From: Nymphaea colorata
Lineage: Eukaryota; Streptophyta; Magnoliopsida; Nymphaeales; Nymphaeaceae
DNA length: 64,000 nucleotides
Direction of reading: 5' to 3'
NCBI RefSeq assembly: GCF_008831285.2
Contig: NC_045147.1
Location: 6,788,334-6,852,333 of the forward strand
The position numbers were made by a program, and so were the translations under genes. Below the pieces are notes generated by a model, which saw only the letters and a program-made list of their open reading frames with translations, was not told where the DNA came from and made no database searches. Positions 1 to 11,300 of this stretch are shown in pieces; the stretch's first letter is position 1; each line of letters opens with the position of its first letter.

Positions 1-1152
1 GAAAGTTTGCATCAACAAGTTTTTCACTTCTTGTATATGATTATCCGAATTGCCCATAATGACAATGTTATCCACATATATATGCAACAAAGTGACATTC
101 CTTTCCTTGTAAATGAAAAGGGAATGGTCAAGAAGGTACATGCTAAAACTACAACTTTGAATCTTGAAGGGGGAAACTATGAAACCAAAAATGTGATGCC
201 TATTTCAGTCCTTGGAGAAATTTTCTCAATTTGCATACCCAAGTGTTGGGGTCCTTCTTAATATGTCCAAAGATCTGCGTCATGTATACTTTTTCTTTTA
301 GATCTCTATATGACAACACTTTTTACATCTAAATAACTTAATTTCCAACCATGATCTGTTGCCAAGGATATGATAGTACCTAAGTCACTGTGGTACGTGG
401 GGGAACCCACGTACCCGTACCGGGACAAGGTTCGTTTGGATCGGTTTCGGGTCAGAACCGATCCAAACTACAAAAAAAAAAAAGAAAACATTGTCTTGGT
501 CTGTTTATGTTTTTTTTTTCTATGAGATTATATGTAAGAACTATGAAAGGAACATTGTCTTAATAATGTGATGATATCAATTTTGTTTTTTATAATTAAA
601 AATATGTAATTATCGCCATATTGCCATACCAAGATTGGCAAAAAACGCCATACCTGCACTCGTACCTATGTGAGATAGGATAGTACTCATCGTTCGCTCT
701 TGATCATGTAGTCCTACACATATTGTTGTGTAAAACCTTGTGCCACAAGCCTTTCCTTATATTTTTAAATCTTCCATTAGGTTTATATTTAATCTTGTAA
801 ACCCATTTGGAGCCCACAATAATTTCCCTTTAGGTCTAGGCATTACTTGTCAAGGCTAACATTCATGAATTTCATTTATAGCTTCTATCCATTGACGAGA
901 CTTGATGGCTTGACTAAATTTAATGGGTTCATCGTGTTTTGCAATCAAAGACATAAGCAATTGAAAATCTAATAGAAGTTTTCATAACTAGCCCATCATT
1001 GAATTGGGTGAGTAACTCATATTTCCTTGTAGGCTAGCCAATTCCAACTTCTATATTATTTGGGGTAGTATCCTTTTCCCATCAGATATATGCTTGACTC
1101 GGAAAACGTTGAACCGTATTTTGACTGGCATCTTCTATAGTGGCTGCAGTTT
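1..1152 (-). mobile_element. Copia element A, reverse-transcriptase part (outermost element, left arm)
   Basis: Reading the minus strand, positions 1-100 encode a Copia reverse-transcriptase stretch containing YVDN, a decayed form of the catalytic YVDD motif, and positions about 690-1050 encode the N-terminal side of the same domain (KWVYKIK-like, positions about 800-820). The two parts are separated by a short inverted-repeat element at 380-678. The frame is broken by many stops and shifts, so this is a dead copy. It continues off the left end of the window, where its 3' LTR should lie. Element B interrupts it at 1153-1157/23467-23471; the rest of A resumes at 23472. Confidence is high for Copia origin, moderate that left and right arms are one element. 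Confidence 0.8.
380..678. mobile_element. Short inverted-repeat element, CTATGTCACA-like family, copy 1 (299 bp)
   Basis: An 8-bp direct repeat GATAGTAC flanks the unit (372-379 and 679-686). The ends are CTAAGTCACTG and, on the other side, CTATGTGAGATAG; read inward they form an imperfect terminal inverted repeat. The left arm is rich in GTACCCGTACC. There is no coding capacity. The 8-bp duplication fits the hAT superfamily; the ends differ from the usual CA(G)GG start of hAT elements. It interrupts element A. Three related copies lie at 2630-3219, 14617-15445 and 39773-40178. Confidence 0.8.
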
Positions 1153-1157
1153 CTTCT

Positions 1158-1385
1158 TGTAGAATAGTAACAAAGAAGGCGATCGTAACGTGGAAAACCC
1201 TTGACTTGAGGGATAAAAAACCACGGTGGAGAAGATCCGGCCCCCACTAGCTGCCGGTCTCTATCTCTCTCTTAATTTTCATTAACGACGTGAAATTCGG
1301 GTTACAAATGTTTAAATAGAGCTCAACATGAATAACAGGTCAGATAGGGTCCAGAGCCGGACCCAAACATACAAACACGCTAACA
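1158..1385 (-). repeat. 3' LTR of element B
   Basis: It starts TGTTAGCG and ends TTCTACA on the minus strand and aligns along its full 228 bp with 23239-23466. The purine-rich tract just inside it (1386-1396, read as GCGAGGGAG on the minus strand) is the polypurine tract. Confidence 0.92.
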
Positions 1386-2629
1386 CTCCCTCGCAAGTTG
1401 GACATACAAATCAAACATGTCCAACTTGGATACATTTCAATCAAATGAAGTTGATGACAAGGCCTTGGTCAGAGCATCAGTTGTCTAGTCTTCGGACTTC
1501 ATGTAAGGCAGAACAAATTCTTTAGCATCATTTCTTTCCCGAATGAAATGATGGTCAATCTCTACATGCTTCGTTCTATCATGTAATACCAGATTGTTGG
1601 CTAAGTTGATTGCAGACTTGTTATCACAATACATCTCCATTGGTCCCTCAGTTTTGATTCTAATGTCAGCCAATTGCACTTTCAGCCACAACAACTTAGA
1701 GACCCCTATGGACACAACTCTATATTCAGCCTCAGGACTAGAGCGAGAGCAAACGTTCTGTCTCTTACTTTTCTATACCATGAGATTTCCTCTCAAGTAA
1801 ATACAATAGCCTGAGGTGGATCTTTTAGTATCAACACATCCTGCCCAGTTAGCATTAGAATACTTTCAATCTCAAGAGAGTCTTGCTTAACGCACAAGAG
1901 GCCCTTGCCAGGACTCTTCTTCAAATAACATAAAATCCTGTCAACTGCTTTAAGTGAACATGTGTGGGTGCATGCATAAACTGATTCATCACATTCACAG
2001 CAAAGGTAATATCAGGTCTAGTAAGAAAGATAAATCAATTTTTCAACAAGACATTGATATCTTTCTTTTGCTTTTTCATAGAGGACCTCCCCATTTATGA
2101 GGCTAAGTTTGTTTCTAACATCTATGGGAGTAGAAGTAGGTTTACACCCAAGTTTCTCAGTCTCCTTTAATAAATCTAGAGTGTACTTTCTTTGGTTTAA
2201 CACAAGACATGTGCCAGACCTAGCAATTTCAATGCCAAGGAAATATTTCAACGTGTCAAGGTCCTTGAGGTCAAACTCAAGAGCCAACAATTCCTTAAAC
2301 TTTGTTCTTTCATCTTCATCATTACCTGTGATTATCATATCATCAACATATACCAACAGAAGAGCTACCTTGTGCTCATTTCTCTTTACAAAGAGAGTGT
2401 GATCTCCATTCCTTTGATGATATCCATGTTGTCTCATTACAAGTTTAAGTTGTGCAAACTACGCCCGCGGAGATTGCTTGAGCCCATACAAATCTTTCTT
2501 CAACCTGCAACATTTTTCAGGTTCCTCATATCTTGGAGGCATGCACATATACACTTCCTCTTTGAGGTCTCCATTTTGAAATGCGTTCTTAACATCAAAT
2601 TGGTACATCTTCCACTCATTTATTATTGC
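1386..2629 (-). pseudogene. Element B: RNase H and reverse-transcriptase core (decayed)
   Basis: The minus strand from 2437 down to 2018 reads as Copia reverse transcriptase, with YVDDMIITGN (the catalytic YVDD) near 2330-2350 and the FLGIEIARS segment after it. From 1715 down to 1485 it reads as RNase H (MYCDNKSAINLANN, HVEIDHHFIRER). Several frame changes separate the blocks. The protein sequence is close to the matching part of element C. Not translatable as a whole. Confidence 0.88.
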
Positions 2630-3219
2630 CTATGTCACACGGAAGAGGAGTACCCGTATGGTCCGGGTACGGGTACGGCCCTGGTGCGGTCAACGCAGTA
2701 CCGGGTACGGTCAACGTACCCGGGATCATTTGTGTCCATTTTCGGACTCGGTCAACTTTGACCAAGTCCAAAGTTGTCCAGTTTTTAGTTGAAAATTAAA
2801 AATCCCCCTCTTTTCTTGTTTCATTTTTCACTCTAAACCTTTGTTGTACATAGTTCCTCACAACTTTTCATTTAAAATCTTCCATACAATGTTTCGAAAA
2901 TCCATTCCTTCTCTATAACTTGACTATTCAATAATAGTGTGAGCCATAACCATAACGATGTCAATATATCTTAAAAGCGTGACCTGTTGCTCCTTCTAAT
3001 CTTGATGATGCGACGGAGAATCAAGAAAGCTAATATATTTGTATGTTAATTACTTCTATACTGTGTTTTGTGAATATGTTATTCATTTTGAAATTTTTTG
3101 ACACACACATATATATATATATATATATATGTCCGCGTGTATGTACGGCTGTACCCCCGCACCCAAATTTTTTTAAAATGGTCCGTACCCGCACCAGTAC
3201 CCGTACCTATGTGACATAG
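2630..3219. mobile_element. Short inverted-repeat element, CTATGTCACA family, copy 2 (590 bp)
   Basis: An exact 8-bp duplication ATTATTGC (2622-2629 and 3220-3227) brackets the unit. It begins CTATGTCACACGG and ends CTATGTGACATAG, so the first 10 bases are perfect inverted repeats. Both arms are packed with GGTACGGGTACGG/CCGTACCCG. An (AT)n tract at 3109-3130 is internal and recurs at the same place in copy 4. No open reading frame. It lies in the reverse transcriptase of element B. Confidence 0.85.
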
Positions 3220-3852
3220 ATTATTGCTAAGGAGACAATAACTCTGACTGTCTTCATCTTTGCAACAGGAGTAAACATTTCCAAGCAGTCAATCTCATTT
3301 CTAACTAAACCCCTTGGCAACCAAACGAGCTTTGTACCTGTCCACACTTCCATCTGACTTATATTTAATGGTGTAGACCCACTTGGATCCTACCAGACGA
3401 GCCACTTCAGGGATATTTACCACTTCCCACATTTTGTTTTTATTTATTGTTTCCATTTCTTCTTGCATCGCATGAGCCCACTAGGGATTGCTCTGAGCCT
3501 CAGTAACAGTTCTGAGAATCACAACTATAGAAAGAGACGATATAAAACATTTATACTTCTTCATCAATTTAGAATATGATATGAAATTACCAATAGGGTG
3601 TTGAGTACATGACCCGATACCCTTTCTGAGAGCAATGGGTAACTCTTCATTTCCAGCTTTTGTCTAACTACCTTCAACCGACATCTCACAGGCACAACTT
3701 GGGTCATCCAAGGAAGGTGTAGGAATAGGATTGGGATTGAGGTTTTTGTTACCAGTCAACTCACCAAGAGCCTCTTTTGTAGTCAATCTTCTCCTGGAGT
3801 AAACATGTCCAAACAAGCAGTCACACTCCTCCTCATTCCCAGTGGAGCAACC
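3220..3852 (-). pseudogene. Element B: N-terminal reverse transcriptase and linker (decayed)
   Basis: On the minus strand this encodes the integrase-RT linker (YSRRRLTTKEALGELTG near 3780-3800) and the RT start (ALRKGI, HPIGNFISYSKL, VGSKWVYTIKYKSDGS down to about 3340). It matches element C closely. The upstream end is cut by element E at the CAACC target site (3848-3852). Confidence 0.87.
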
Positions 3853-4067
3853 TGTTGAATATTGGAGGAAGAAGGGGACGAGAGAGAGAGAGAGAGAGGG
3901 AGAGAGAGAGGAAAACACTTTCTTGCTTATTCACGTGACCCTAATCTCATATTAAAAGAGATTAGGGTTGGCAACATAACAAATTACAAAATCAGTCCAC
4001 TAAATATAAGAAAATATTTAAAAAACTACTATTTAACTTTCTAATATTGCAGAAACACTCTTTAACG
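3853..4067 (-). repeat. 3' LTR of element E
   Basis: 215 bp, matching 13753-13973. It ends AATATTCAACA on the minus strand. The inner end reads CGTTAAAG where the other LTR has TGCTAAAG, so the canonical TG start is mutated. A (GA)n tract sits at 3879-3910. The adjoining 4068-4082 (GCTTGAGGGGGAG on the minus strand) is the polypurine tract. Confidence 0.9.
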
Positions 4068-5656
4068 CTCCCCCTCAAGCTGGAGCATAGATATCAATTA
4101 TGCTCAAATTGTTACAACCTCTCAGGAAATCACCTATGGAAAGAGCCTTGGTGAACATATCGGCTGCCTGATCTTCAGAGGAGACATGAATAGTTCTAAT
4201 AATTCCTTGAACTAAATCCCGAACATAGTGGCAATCCATTTCAATATGTTTTGTCATTTCATGAAAAACAGGATTGTTAGCAATATAGGTAGCCGCCTTG
4301 TTGTCACAATACATTTTTATTGGGAGATTCACTGAAACACCCAACTCTAAAAGTAATGATCTGACTCATGACATTTCAGCCGCAGTTTGAGCCATAGCCC
4401 TATATTTCGACTCAGCACTAGATCGAACCACTACATTCTGCTTCTTGCTCCTCCAAGAAATAAGATTACCTCCCACAAAGACACAAAAACCTGTAGTAAA
4501 CTTTCTGTCATCTACAGATCCTGCATAATCAGCATCACTATATGCTTCAATGTCAACACCTTATCCTTTTTTGAACCATAACCCATTTCCTGAGGCTGAT
4601 TTCAGGTATCTGACAACCATTAGAGCAGTGTCCCAATGAACTTTCCTAGGTTTCTCCATGAATTGACTTAGTTTATTCACAGCGAAACTAATGTCAGGGC
4701 GAGTGACAGTCAAATATAGCAGTTTTCCTATCAGAGATCTGTAAGATTTAGAGTCAAAAAGCTCTGATTCATCATCATGTATATGAATGTGAGAGAAGCA
4801 TGGGGAGAGTTGCAGATTTAGCCCCCAATAAATTTGTTTGTTGTAGAAGATCCAAAGCATATTTTCTCTAAGATACCACAACTCCTTTACTACTATGGGC
4901 CACCTCAATACCAAGAAAATAACGGAGTTGTCCAAGGTCTTTTGTGACAAAGTGTTTCTGAAGAAACTCCTTTGTTTGAGCTATCTCTTGATCACTTTCC
5001 CCAGTCAGAACAATATCATCAACGTAAACAATTAATATCACTATACCAGATGTACCTTGCTTGATAAACAATGAGTGATCAAGTTGGGACCGACGAAAGC
5101 CACATTTAGATAAGACCTCAGATAGCTTATGAAACCATGCACGAGGACTCTGTTTAAGCCCATAATTAGCCTTCTTTAATTTGCATACCTTGGAACACTC
5201 CCCCTGTCTCTCAAAACCAGATGGTTGCTGCATATAAACAGTTTCAGAAAGATCTCTATATAGAAAAACATTTTTCACGTCCAACTGAAATAAAGGCCAT
5301 TGTCGCTGGACAACAAGAGATATAATAAGTCAAATAGAGCCCAATCGAGCCACGGGTGAAAAGGTCTCAAAGAAGTCGACACCATAAGTTTGTGTATATC
5401 CTTTAGCGACAAGACGTGCCTTGAACCGTTCAACTGAACCATCAGAATGATACTTGATGGTGAACACCCACTGGGAGCCAACCACATCACAGTGCCTCGG
5501 TGGATCCACCAATTCCCAAGTCTCTCGAGAGATAAGAGCATCCATTTCCTCCTGCATGGCATGTCGCCACCGTGAATCTAATAGGGCTTGATGGTGAGAG
5601 GAAGGGATGATGTGACTAAACAGAGCTCGATCAAACTGCACCAAACTTGTACTCAA
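4068..5656 (-). pseudogene. Element E: reverse transcriptase and RNase H (decayed)
   Basis: Minus-strand reading gives the RT start (ALLDSRWRHAMQEEMDAL, GSQWVFTIKYHSDGS near 5460-5590), the core with YVDDIVLTG (about 5010-5030) and the FLGIEVAHS segment, then RNase H ending with [14 protein letters not shown] and [13 protein letters not shown] (4344-4075). Frame changes near 4900, 5280 and 5330 break it. It is a different Copia lineage from B/C by sequence. Confidence 0.88.
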
Positions 5657-7092
5657 ATGGTCAGTAGAGACAGAATTAGAAATCGGGTGTAGTGTGCACT
5701 ATCGCTTTCCCTTACGAATAGCAATAGGAAGATCATCTGCATAGTGTTCATCATTTAAACCTGAATCAGTCTGATCAGTGGAGTTTACCTCTTGAGAAGA
5801 CGCTGGTAGGCGGTTGGAAGAGGGACCAAGACGACGAGTGTAAACCAATGGAGGATCAAAGAAACGTTCATGTAACATAGGTTGAGATGGAGGTAAGGAC
5901 TAAAGGGACACTGGTGGAATGGGAAGAGGAACAGGTATAGGCATCTCAGACAGAGGAGGACTCGAAGGAGAAAAATAAAGACGAGACTCAAAGAATGTAA
6001 CATCCGCACTGATAATCTCTTTCTTGGTCTGGGGATCAAAGCACTTATATCCTTTTTGATTGGCAGAGTATCCAATAAATACACATTTGATGGCTTGGGC
6101 AGCAAGTTTGTTTTCGTCTGGGCCTAGGATGTGTGCAAAGCAAGTGCATCCAAATACTTTGGGAGGTATATGAAATAGTGGTCGATTTGTATATAAAAGT
6201 TGAATGGGAATATGTTCTTGGATGGCTGACGAGGGTAATCTGTTAATGAGGTAACATGCAGTAAGAATAGCATCCCCTCAAAAGTAGGCAGGCATGTGAG
6301 AATGCAACATGAGGGTACGGGCCACATTTAGGAGTTGTCGATGTTTGCGTTCGGCAACACCATTTTGTTGGGATGAGGCCGAATTCCATGATTGGCATAA
6401 AACTGAAGTAGAACAGAAGATTTGAATTCAAGAGCATTATCAGTGCGAATATTTTTGACAATGAAACCAAACTGAGTTTTTATTTCCTTGACAAATTTAG
6501 AAAGAATACAGATGACTTCAGATCTTTCCCGTAACAAGAATACCCAACTGGCTCGAGTAAAATCATCAACCAAAACAAGATAATACCGAAAATACGAGTG
6601 AAAAGGAACCCGATTAGGACCCCACACATCCACATGAAGGAGATCAAATGGACTTTGACTAGATGGTTCTTGACTCGAAGGAAAGCTACTCCGTGTATGT
6701 TTGCCTAATTGGCAAGCATCACATAAGAAGGACTCTGATATAGTAATACCTGGAAGCATGCGACGAAGTTTTGACACTGAAGGATGACCCAGTCTGAGAT
6801 GCCACTGAAAAGGAGAAGGCTTTGAGGAGAACGAAGATGCAACAACATTTACTGGGACAGACAAGAAATAGAGAACCTCACGTTCATGGTCGCCACCAAT
6901 CATCTTCCTAGTTAGTAAATCCTGAAAAAAAACATGTACCAGGGTAAAAAATGACTACACTTTAAATCAATAGCCAGTTGCTTAACAGATAACAAATTAA
7001 CAGGAAACCTGGAGCATAGAGCACGTGGGTAATAGTGCCTAAATGTGGGAGATAAATATCATCGCTGCCCAATACAGGAGATAGCTTGCTAT
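5657..7092 (-). pseudogene. Element E: integrase region and linker (decayed)
   Basis: The clearest block is 6903-6328: the zinc-binding part (WHLRLGHPSVSKL, CDACQLGKHTRSSF) followed by the catalytic core (HVDVWGPNRV, VDDFTRASWVFLL, IRTDNALEF). The frame is lost near 6370, after which the C-terminal integrase region continues in other frames to about 5990, followed by a proline/serine-rich linker. The upstream end is cut by element F. Confidence 0.85.
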
Positions 7093-7522
7093 TATAAATG
7101 TGACTATAATAGTCACTAAAGAAGAATATGATAGGAAAAGGCACTAAGGCCACTTGAAATATATCAATCTTATTGAATGAATGTCAAATGGCTGTGTAAA
7201 ACAGCATACATTGTACAAGAGGCAGCCCAAGAATATATATAACCAATTAGAGTGAAGGAGAGAAGGAAGAGAGGGCTGTTCTAGCCGTTGGAGGTTCCAA
7301 CGGCTCATAAAGGAGCCGTTGGAACTCCCAACGGCTAGAACAAAGGGGAAACAAAAAGAAAAAGAAAAGGAAAAAGAAAAGAAAAGAAAAAGAAAAGAAA
7401 AGAAAAGAAAAAGAAAAAGAAAAATAAAAGAAATAATAAAATACATAAAAATGAAAATAAAATGTAAAAAATGTAAAACCTAATCTAGCTATGATATCAA
7501 AAAGATATCTTATTTCCTAACA
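7093..7522 (-). repeat. 3' LTR of element F
   Basis: 430 bp, apparently identical to 12048-12477. It holds a near-perfect inverted repeat (arms 7283-7306 and 7313-7336, 6-base loop) and a purine-only A/G-rich block (about 7338-7440). An apparent 100-residue frame here is only that low-complexity block. Confidence 0.93.
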
Positions 7523-7533
7523 CCCCCCCCTTA
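7523..7533 (-). promoter_or_regulatory. Polypurine tract of element F
   Basis: The run CCCCCCCCTT reads AAGGGGGGGG on the minus strand and abuts the 3' LTR, the position needed for plus-strand DNA priming. Confidence 0.8.
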
Positions 7534-7536
7534 AAC

Positions 7537-8325
7537 TTACGGTGCTAACACCGAAAGTTTATCTAAAAGAAAGTTGAATCTGGGAGAACATAGAGGCTTC
7601 GTGAAGAAATCAGCCAGCTGGAACTCGGAGGAGACATATGGAAGTTTGATTGACTTGTTCAAAAATTCTTCACGAACATAGTGACAATCCATCTCTATAT
7701 GCTTTGTTCGTTCATGAAATGTTTGATTCTTGGCAATGTAGATAGAACTCTTGTTATCGCAGCACAAATCAGTAGGTTCTTCTATTCTTGTTCCCATATC
7801 AAGAAGCATTTGACGAAGCCACACAATTTCCATAGTTGTAGAAGCCATGGCTCGATATTCAGCTTCAGTAGAGGATAGAGAGACTTTCTGTTGTTTCTTG
7901 CACTTCCATGAGATGAGTGATTCTCCTAAAAAAACACAAAAACCAGTAGTTGAGTGTCTATCATTTGGATCTCCTCCCCAATCAGCATCAGTATAAGCAA
8001 TCAAGTTTAAAGGGGAAGAGGAAGACATAAATACTCCCTTATTTATTGTTCCCTTGATATATCTAATGATACGAAGAACAGCTCCCATATGAACGGTTGA
8101 TGGAGCATGTTGGAATTGACTCACAGTATGAACTGCATGAGCAATGTCAGGCCGAGTGATGCTAAGATACATTAAGGAACCCACAAGTTGTCGGTAAGGA
8201 GTGGGATTTGTAAGTGGAACTCCATCATCAATCTTCATTTTGTTTCCTACTGCTTCAGGAGTTTCTATGACCTTATCATCTGTTATGCCTGATTTAGCAA
8301 TGATCTCTGCAGCAAACTTAGTTTG
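7537..8325 (-). CDS. Element F Gag-Pol, C-terminal part after an internal stop (RT end and RNase H)
   Basis: This continues the 8326-11826 frame without a shift after a TAA at 8323-8325. It encodes the end of reverse transcriptase (YRQLVGSLMYLSITRPDI near 8150-8200) and RNase H ([56 protein letters not shown]), ending at a normal terminator just before the polypurine tract. With the upstream part the frame spans 1430 codons, a normal size for a Copia polyprotein. As it stands RNase H cannot be made without readthrough. Confidence 0.9.
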   Translation of the reverse strand, partial: QTKFAAEIIAKSGITDDKVIETPEAVGNKMKIDDGVPLTNPTPYRQLVGSLMYLSITRPDIAHAVHTVSQFQHAPSTVHMGAVLRIIRYIKGTINKGVFMSSSSPLNLIAYTDADWGGDPNDRHSTTGFCVFLGESLISWKCKKQQKVSLSSTEAEYRAMASTTMEIVWLRQMLLDMGTRIEEPTDLCCDNKSSIYIAKNQTFHERTKHIEMDCHYVREEFLNKSIKLPYVSSEFQLADFFTKPLCSPRFNFLLDKLSVLAP

Positions 8326-11300
8326 TTATAAAAAATATCCTCTAGTAGAATATGCAACCTCAATACCCAAGAAATACGTTAGAAAACCTAAATCTTTCAT
8401 TTCAAAAGTTCTTTGTAACAATTTTTTACATTCTCTAATACCTTCCTTATCACTACCTGTAATGATCATGTCATCAACATACAGTAGGAGGATTATGATA
8501 CCTGCATTAGTATTCTTAACAAACAAGGCAGTGTCAGTTAAACATGAATGAAATCCATAATCAGAAATAACAGAGTAGAAACGGTCAAACCAAGCTTTAG
8601 GAGCTTGTTTGAGGCCATAAAGAGCCTTATTAAGTCTAAGAACTTTTCCTTGAGGAACTGACAACCCTGGTGGTACTTCCATGTAAACTTCTTCCATAAG
8701 ATCTCCATTTAAAAATGCATTTTTAACGTCCATTTGGTAGATATTCCAGTTTTTAATAGATGCTAAAGCAATAAGGGTCCTAACAGTAGTCATTCTAGCT
8801 ACAGGAGCAAAGGTTTCCTCATAGTCAATACCATATTCTTGAGCGTACCCTTTGGCAACAAGCCTGGCTTTATATCTTTCTAAAGATCCGTCACTTCTAG
8901 TCTTCACCTTATAAACCCACTTGCATCCAATAGTCTTTTTTCCTATAGGTAGGTCTTGTATTTCCCAAGTTTGGGCTTTTCTCAAGGCATCTAATTCTTC
9001 TATCATGGCATTCTTCCATTCAATATATTTAGAGGCTTCATTAAAAGTAGAAGGTTCAAAGTGAGAGTGAATGGCATTAATTCTAGCTCTATGAGTTGGG
9101 GTGAAAGTTTCATATGACACAAACCTATTGGGTTGTCTTACATTTCTAATAGATCTTCTAAGGTTTTCTTCACTTTGTAGAGTTGGTTGGAGATCAATAG
9201 TCTCATGATGTTCTCCTTCATCAACATCTTGTTGCCGGTTTCTTCTATGATATGTGATTATATCCTTGGCTACTCCGTTATCGTTATCATCAGTGTTACT
9301 ATCATCAACATCATGCATTTCATCATCACATTGAGAGAGATACTTAAATAAAAAGGAATAATCATTGTTGTGTTGTGATTTTTCACAAATTTTGAATCCA
9401 TTTTCGTCTTCACAAAACTTTACATTTCTTGAAACTATGATCTTGTCTTTGACTGGATCATAACATTTGTAGCCTTTTTGTGTTTCAGAATAACCAATAA
9501 AAACACACTCAATAACCTTTGAACTTAGTTTATCAGCCTTGTCATTAAGAACAAAACATTTGCAACCAAAAACACGAAGCCTTTTCAAATCAGGTTCATA
9601 TTTGAATAATTTTTCAAAAGGGGTTGTATTATTTAAAGCTTTTGAAGGCATTCTATTGATGAGATATACAGATGCTAGGGTTGTTTCGGCCCAAAAGTTT
9701 TTAGGCACATTTTTGGCAATAAGAAGAGTTCTAGTTGTTTCAATTATGTGCCTATGTTTTCTTTCAGAAAGTCCATTTTGTTGAGGTGTTCTTGGACAAG
9801 ATTTTTGATGGACTATTCCATAGTTTTCTAAATATCTTTTGAACTCATTTGAAATGTATTCGCCTCCAGAATCAGTCCTTAGGATTTTAAATTTAGCATT
9901 AAACTGTGTTTGTACTAAGTTGTGAAAATTTTTGAACATCTCAAAAACCTCAGATTTGTATCTTAAGAAATATATCCAACAATATCTAGTGAAATCATCA
10001 ACAAATATCACATAATATGATAGCCCTCCTTTTGACATGATAGGAGAGGGCCCCCACACATCGGAATGAACAAGTTCAAAGGGAAAAGAGGAAAAGAAGC
10101 TTCTTTGTCCAAAAGATAAGGATTTTATTTTTCCATGTATACAATCATTACATTTGAAATTCTCAATACAAACGTCCTTGGTAGGGCTCATCATAGACAA
10201 TTTTCTAATGTTTGGATGACCTAATCTTTGATGCCAAACATTAATGTCCACATTTTTCACATAATGACAAAACTTTTCCTTGGGGATGCATAAATTGTCC
10301 ATGTAGTAAAGGTCCCCTTTTCTAAAACCTTTCCCAATCAATCTCCCGGTTTGGTGATCCTGCACCAAACATTTATTTGATGAGAAAACGATGTCAAAAC
10401 CAAGATCTGAAATTTGAGATACAGAAAGTAAGTTAAGATTAAGTCTAGGGACATAACTAACTTTTGGAACAAAGAACTTTTGTTTTCCAAATTCTTTTTC
10501 AAAATTCCCGATCCCTTTAACATTCAAAGATGTTCCATCGGCAGTAACTACATTAGATTCTTTTCTTGCTTGTTCAAAATTGGTCAAAGATGATATATTT
10601 GGTGTCATATGAAAAGATGCACCGGAATCTAAAAGCCAAGAAAACATACCGGGAGTGTTGGAGGTAGATGCCGTTGTTGCTAGTGCTCCGGGATTCGACT
10701 CTTTGATCATAGGTTGAAGCACCGACATGATTTGATTCAACGTTGTGGAGATTGAAGAGAGATCACATCCTTCATTTGCAACATTTGCAACCCTCCTTTG
10801 GTCAAATTGTCTATTATTGTATTGCCCACCTTGTGAATATGAAGTTCCACTTCCACGGTTGTGTTGCCCTCCTTGAGGATATGAAGCTCCTCCTTTGAAA
10901 AGATTTCCTCCATAGTTTCGTGGTTGTCCTTCATTGTTATTCAACTTTGGACAACTAGGTCTAATGTGACCCGGTTCATGACAAAAGTGGCAAACAACCT
11001 TAAATTCCCCTCTATTTTGATTTTTAAAGTGAGGAGGTCTAAAAGATTTGATGTTGTTCCCGGGTCTAGAGGCGGCTAAAACTTTTTCTTCTTGTTTGGA
11101 AATAAGAACACTATCTAATTCTTTGGATAATTTCATTCTAGTTTCTTCACCGCTTAACTTCGTAAGAAGTTCATGAATGGGTGGAGGAGAGGCTAAAGAA
11201 AGTAGGGCTGACCTAATTTGTTCAAATTCGGGTCGTAGACCTTGAAGAAATTGAAAAAACCTAAATTCATCGATTTCTTCTCTTCTAATCTCATGACATT

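Noticed and set aside
7144-7446. A 100-residue Phe/Leu/Ser-rich frame in each LTR of element F (also 12099-12401)
   Set aside because: It is the translation of an A/G-only block within the LTR; its identity in both places follows from LTR identity.
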